Positions 7,240 to 10,623 of a DNA stretch of 10,623 bases are shown piece by piece. This stretch comes from Thoreauomyces humboldtii (Eukaryota; Chytridiomycota; Chytridiomycetes; Spizellomycetales; Powellomycetaceae). Location of the stretch: positions 1-10,623 of the forward strand of contig JADGJA010000791.1 in assembly GCA_027596035.1 (NCBI GenBank), read 5' to 3'. Position numbers and translations under genes: made by a program. The notes below the pieces were generated by a model that was not told the DNA's origin, made no database searches, and was given only the letters and a program-made list of their open reading frames with translations. Position 1 is the first letter of the stretch, and each line of letters starts with the position of its first letter.

Positions 7240-9351
7240 CTACTCGTCGTCATCCCAGTCCCTGTTCTCCTTGACCTTGGGTCCTCCAGCGGGCTTGCTC
7301 ATGATGATCTACAAAGTAAGGAGTGCAGATGGTCAGGAGGCTGAATTGTGACTTAGGAACGCAGGACAAACGACGCACCTGGTCGACGCTCAGAACCGTG
7401 AGCGCAGCATGAGTAGCAAGCTTGAGAGCGAACTTCTTTGCCGCTAACGCGTCAAAGATGCCGGCTTCCTTTGCGTCCAAAATCCCGTTGTCCTCGCTCT
7501 CGATGTCGACTCCAGCGGCCGACTGGCCCTGAGCATGGGCTGCGTACAGTTTGGATATGACTTCAGTGGAATCCAGGCCGGCGTTCTCAGCGAGGGTCCG
7601 GGGGATGACCTCGAGGGCCTCCGCAAACTTCTTGAGTCCGTACTGGTTGAGACCGGGGGTCTTCTCGGCCACGCTTTGCAGGCGACGGGCGAGTTCAATC
7701 TCGGCGGCTCCGGCTCCCGCGAGGAGGCGGTTGTCCTTGGCCACAGCCTTGATCACGTTGACTCCGTCGTCAATGGCCCTCTCGATGTCGTCGATGGAAT
7801 TTTGGGTTCCGCCTCGGATGACAATGGTGGCGGTCTTGGTCATCTCGTCTTCCTGACGGAAGACGGTGCATCGGTCACTTCCAATCTCTACAGTCTCGAC
7901 GATGTCGCAGTAACCCATCTCCTCTGCCATCGGTGCTCCCTGCAGGAATGCGAAGGATGTTAGACGACTATCGCACGGAAGCCAGTTTCAGGCGTCAATA
8001 CGTACCAGACGGGTGAGAGCAGTCGCTCCAGTCACGCGGCACAACCTTCGAAGGTCAAACTTGGAGAGAATTTTGACAACCATCAGGTTGTATCGGTTCG
8101 CAAAGTGTAGCGCGAGTTCTCCGATCCCGCTGCCAATAACGATGACCTTTGCGCCTGCGTCTGCGACCTCCTTAATGACCTCCTCCAGCTTTGACTCCTC
8201 CCCCTTACTGAAGTTGAGCATCTCGCTGGCGTTGTGGATCAACACAGTGCCCTTCGTCTCGGTAAGGGCGACGTCCAGTGGGCACGTGAAAATGGCAATC
8301 TTGGCCTTTGTTGCCTTGGTCACAACGCCTGAGGAAAGATCGTTCATCAATTGCAAGGACGGGTTCGCCGGGATTTCAGCAAGACGTACTCTCGGCCTCG
8401 CGTCCAAAGACCATTCCCTTGACGACCTTGGTATCATGAATGCTGCCACCGAGGATCTTGACGATTCGAACGCTGTCCACGTTGAAGTTGGCGGGGTTTT
8501 TGGGCATCACAGTCAATGCAGCCTCAACGACGAGCTCGCCGAGGAGGTCCTCGTAACCGTACTGCTTGGACGCGATGGCGGTGCGAACGATCTTGGCCAG
8601 ACCTTCCTTGCTCGAAGGATCCTTGATGGTCTCAACGGTGATTTCTGCGGCCATGTGATGATGAGACTTCCTACCGATCTACTTTGCAGAAGCGTTGGGC
8701 CGAACAGGCGTGTAATTACCCTCAATGAGCTCGAGACAGCTCTTGATTGCGGCCCGGTAGCCCTCGATGATGTCGCTGGGATGCAGTCCCATCTTCAGGA
8801 GGTACTCGGCGTGTTGCAAGAGCTCTCCGGCAAATACGACGATCAGGTTGGTAGCGTCTCCCATCTGAAAGGGAAGAGTTGAGCACGGCGGTTCTCGTCC
8901 GGGGAATAACTGCCGGACGACCACCCACTTCAGCTTCCTGTTGCTGCGAAGCCATGACAAGCAGCTTTGCGGCGGGATGCACGACTTCGAGCTCCCGGAT
9001 GATGGTAGCGGCGTCGTTCGTGACGAAAAGTTTTTCGAGGTGGTTGATGACCATCTTGTTTCGGCCTGCGCATTTCGAAGCAATTAGGCCCCCATCCCAT
9101 CGTGTCTGTGCTCGAGCAGATAGGTATCCCACCATTGGGTCCGAGCGAGGTGCGGGTGATCTGCGTGAGCTCCTTGATGGCAGCGATGTTGCGCAGGACA
9201 GCCTCGTCGACACCTTGCATGTGCTGCGGAGCGTCAAGAATGCGTGAGATCTACCTCTTGGATCCTGTTAACCAGCGGTTGTAAGGCTGCATACCGAGTA
9301 GCCAGGCTTCAGCATCTGGGTGAAACCCGACTTGGGGATCTTCATGGCCAT
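7240..9351 (-). CDS. CCT8: T-complex protein 1 subunit theta (CCT8) of the TRiC/CCT chaperonin
   Basis: One of eight subunits of the cytosolic group II chaperonin that folds actin, tubulin and other proteins with ATP. Exons on the minus strand: 9351-9295, 9223-9133, 9065-8929, 8864-8720, 8644-8390, 8328-8006, 7939-7379 and 7308-7240, giving 545 residues (human about 548). Introns are 61-75 nt. Features: the theta-type start MAMKIPKSGFTQMLK; LGPNG at 46-50; NKMVINHLEKLFVTNDAATI at 52-71; MGDATN at 96-101; ETKGTVLI in the apical domain; DLRRLCR with TGATALTRL; IDDGVN with catalytic-type D394; GAGAAEIEL at 411-419; and the charged end WDDDE. NKMVINH and the WDDDE tail identify theta rather than other CCT subunits. 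The start has good context (AACATGG). The acceptor of intron 4 (8645) was chosen because it joins LELIE to EITVETIKDP in frame. Two nucleotide-site motifs differ from the consensus (see findings). Confidence 0.97.
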
Positions 9352-9520
9352 GTTGAAGGAGTTGTTCTTTGAGTGATTGGGGAAGGTAGATGGGTGGGAA
9401 GGTAGAAGGTATACAGGAAAGGCAGAGGGACAGGGGAAAGGGCTACGGTCTGGCGACAGCAGAGAGAGAGAGAAAGCGAGCGAGCGTCTTTCTGGGTCTG
9501 GTTGCCTGGACATCCATCCC
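9352..9520 (-). promoter_or_regulatory. CCT8 pyrimidine-rich leader with CT microsatellite
   Basis: Upstream of the CCT8 ATG the minus strand is almost pure pyrimidine in blocks, including a (CT)6 run at 9461-9472 and CCTTCTACCTTCCCACCC around 9395-9412. The AC-richer CAACTCCTTCAAC directly precedes the ATG. This fits a transcribed leader and promoter-proximal element. No TATA box was seen. Confidence 0.45.
9461..9472. repeat. (AG)6 microsatellite
   Basis: Six perfect AG units, followed by AAGCGAGCGAGCG, inside the CCT8 leader. It reads as CT repeats in the transcript strand. Confidence 0.8.
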
Positions 9521-10140
9521 AGTTCCCCAACGGGCGATTAGACAGCACCTGTTGCTCGCTCTGTCACATATTCATGCTGCCCTTGCTATAGCATGCCGGT
9601 AGGTCTTTGCTGCGCTCGGTGCGGCGATCCCTTTTTTCGGTCCCGTCGATGTATCCTTCTACGAGCGCTGCCTCTAGCAACGTTCCAGCCTGTCGTTTCT
9701 GTGCTCGCTTGTGTACGGGGTGCCGGGGAAGCGGTGAAGGTTGCATCATTACTCGGGCGGGGATTGTGCTCCAACAGCTTTTGTACCTAGCTAACATCAC
9801 GTTCGATATCCGATGTCGCTGTCTGCTTCACGGGGACCGGAATTTCTACCTGTTGCGATCAAGTCGTCCTATGGCCAACTTCGTACGACTTTTTTTGACC
9901 ATCCTAACTTGGGAATTTCAACAAAAGACTCCGGGCAAACTCAGGGCAGGGACAGGAAACAGTGCTCCTAACAGTCCATGTAACACTCTCTAATACTCTA
10001 CATACAGTAGGCATGCTGAATTATGCCATGCATCATCCCATCATCCCTCACGATGCTGATCCATGGATCCATCGACCGGGGTGCACAGAACTTTCTTGGA
10101 CAGCCGCATTTCCTTCGCACGAGGAGGCGACGCCACTCCG
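9521..10140. other. Intergenic stretch without a recognisable gene
   Basis: No open frame here shows a motif or splice-supported continuity. A perfect 12-base palindrome, GATCCATGGATC, sits at 10058-10069, and T-runs occur near 9890. No tRNA or repeat family was identified. It probably contains the distal CCT8 promoter and that of a gene to the right. Confidence 0.4.
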
Positions 10141-10623
10141 ATTCTGGGGGTGGTGCACAAACAAAAAGCCCAAGCGTTGTGATTGCTCCTCTCTCCTCTC
10201 CGTCGAGCGCAGCGGTCACAGCACTTTTCCTTGGCTCTCTTTTCTGAAACACACCCGTCAAAAAGCTGAAACCAGCACGGACACAACACAGTGCTGCAGG
10301 GAGGTTCGTCCCACTCGTTTTGAATCCCTCTGTCCTCCCTGAACGCCACTTATCTCTTCTTGCCATTCATTTGATCCAGGAAAGGTCGGTATTGGCTTCA
10401 ACGCTTGTACAAACTCCGAGGACCTTGTTCACTCCTTCACTTTCTCGGCGAACGAACTCCCCCCTTTCTTTTTTACAAAGGATAGAGGTACGCTTCCCAT
10501 ATCTCCTCCCCGGTTGCTGCTCTCGTCCTCGTTCCTGATCCTTTCCTACTCCGACCCTCAAGTCGTCCTCTGGGATCTTGCATTCCTTCAACCGCGTTCG
10601 AGCCCCCCCCTCCTCCCCCTCCC
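10141..10623 (+). promoter_or_regulatory. Pyrimidine-rich tract, possible leader of a plus-strand gene beyond the window
   Basis: From about 10180 the plus strand is strongly C/T-rich (CTCCTCTCTCCTCTCC at 10186-10201, CCCCCCTTTCTTTTTT around 10458-10473, CCCCCCCTCCTCCCCCTCCC at the right edge). No ATG occurs after about 10325 to the end. VDAC, ADH and CCT8 each have CT-rich sequence on their own sense strand just before the start codon, so this is inferred to be promoter and 5' UTR of a gene starting to the right. No coding sequence is claimed. Confidence 0.35.

Noticed and set aside
8013..8882. Plus-strand open frame of 289 codons
   Set aside because: Runs antisense through CCT8 exons 4-6 and several CCT8 introns. 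CCT8 is certain from protein similarity, and the antisense frame resembles no known family, so it is a shadow.
10058..10069. Perfect palindrome GATCCATGGATC
   Set aside because: Isolated, with no partner copies or flanking repeats. A 12-base palindrome alone does not support a binding site or mobile element.
9998..10366. Minus-strand open frame of 122 codons near the right end
   Set aside because: No family resemblance, and it overlaps competing frames on both strands. The pyrimidine bias at its 5' end points to a plus-strand leader instead.
10596..10604. GTTCGAGCC, a match to the tRNA B-box consensus
   Set aside because: No A-box at the right distance upstream, no cloverleaf stems, and the flanks are homopolymeric C/T. 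Not a tRNA gene.
1..10623. Search for CRISPR arrays, insertion sequences, transposon terminal repeats and biosynthetic or defence clusters
   Set aside because: No regularly spaced repeats, transposase or reverse-transcriptase motifs, or cluster-type enzymes were seen. The window is ordinary eukaryotic gene-dense DNA.

Overview
The window looks like nuclear DNA from an aerobic, flagellated (zoosporic) fungus or a close opisthokont relative. It holds five spliced protein-coding genes with 19 short GT-AG introns (55 to 140 nt, mostly 60 to 76 nt) in compact, moderately GC-rich DNA. Four are ordinary eukaryotic housekeeping or metabolic genes. The fifth encodes a Hemingway/CFAP97-domain protein, a family tied to cilia and flagella. 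That gene points to a chytrid, blastoclad or monoblepharid type lineage rather than a mushroom or a mould. A complex I subunit argues against anaerobic or microsporidian lineages. I cannot name the species.

Layout: (1) 43-1328, minus strand, an NADP-dependent zinc alcohol dehydrogenase of the ADH6/cinnamyl-alcohol type, four exons. (2) 1329-3286, nearly 2 kb without an intact gene; it contains the ADH leader, a short plus-strand fragment (1977-2180) resembling the C-terminal end of a glycosyltransferase (GT92/DUF23-like), and the VDAC leader. (3) 3287-4460, plus strand, mitochondrial porin VDAC, five exons. (4) 4686-6150, plus strand, the CFAP97-domain protein, three exons, with a small upstream ORF in its leader. 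(5) 6366-7018, minus strand, NDUFB9 (B22, LYR family) subunit of complex I, four exons, convergent with gene 4. (6) 7240-9351, minus strand, CCT8, the theta subunit of the TRiC/CCT chaperonin, eight exons, in tandem with NDUFB9. (7) 9352-10623, no gene seen; the right end becomes strongly pyrimidine-rich on the plus strand, as the leaders of the recognised genes do, so a plus-strand gene may start just beyond the window.

The genes do not form an operon or an evident pathway cluster. Loose themes are mitochondrial energy supply (VDAC, NDUFB9) and flagellar/cytoskeletal biology (CFAP97 protein; CCT folds tubulin and actin), but the neighbourhood is most simply ordinary compact fungal gene order. 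I did not find a convincing undescribed multi-gene system. The most interesting items are the flagellar gene, the glycosyltransferase relic, two introns whose retention keeps the reading frame open, and the altered nucleotide-site motifs in CCT8. All exon boundaries were assigned by eye from splice signals and protein-family continuity.
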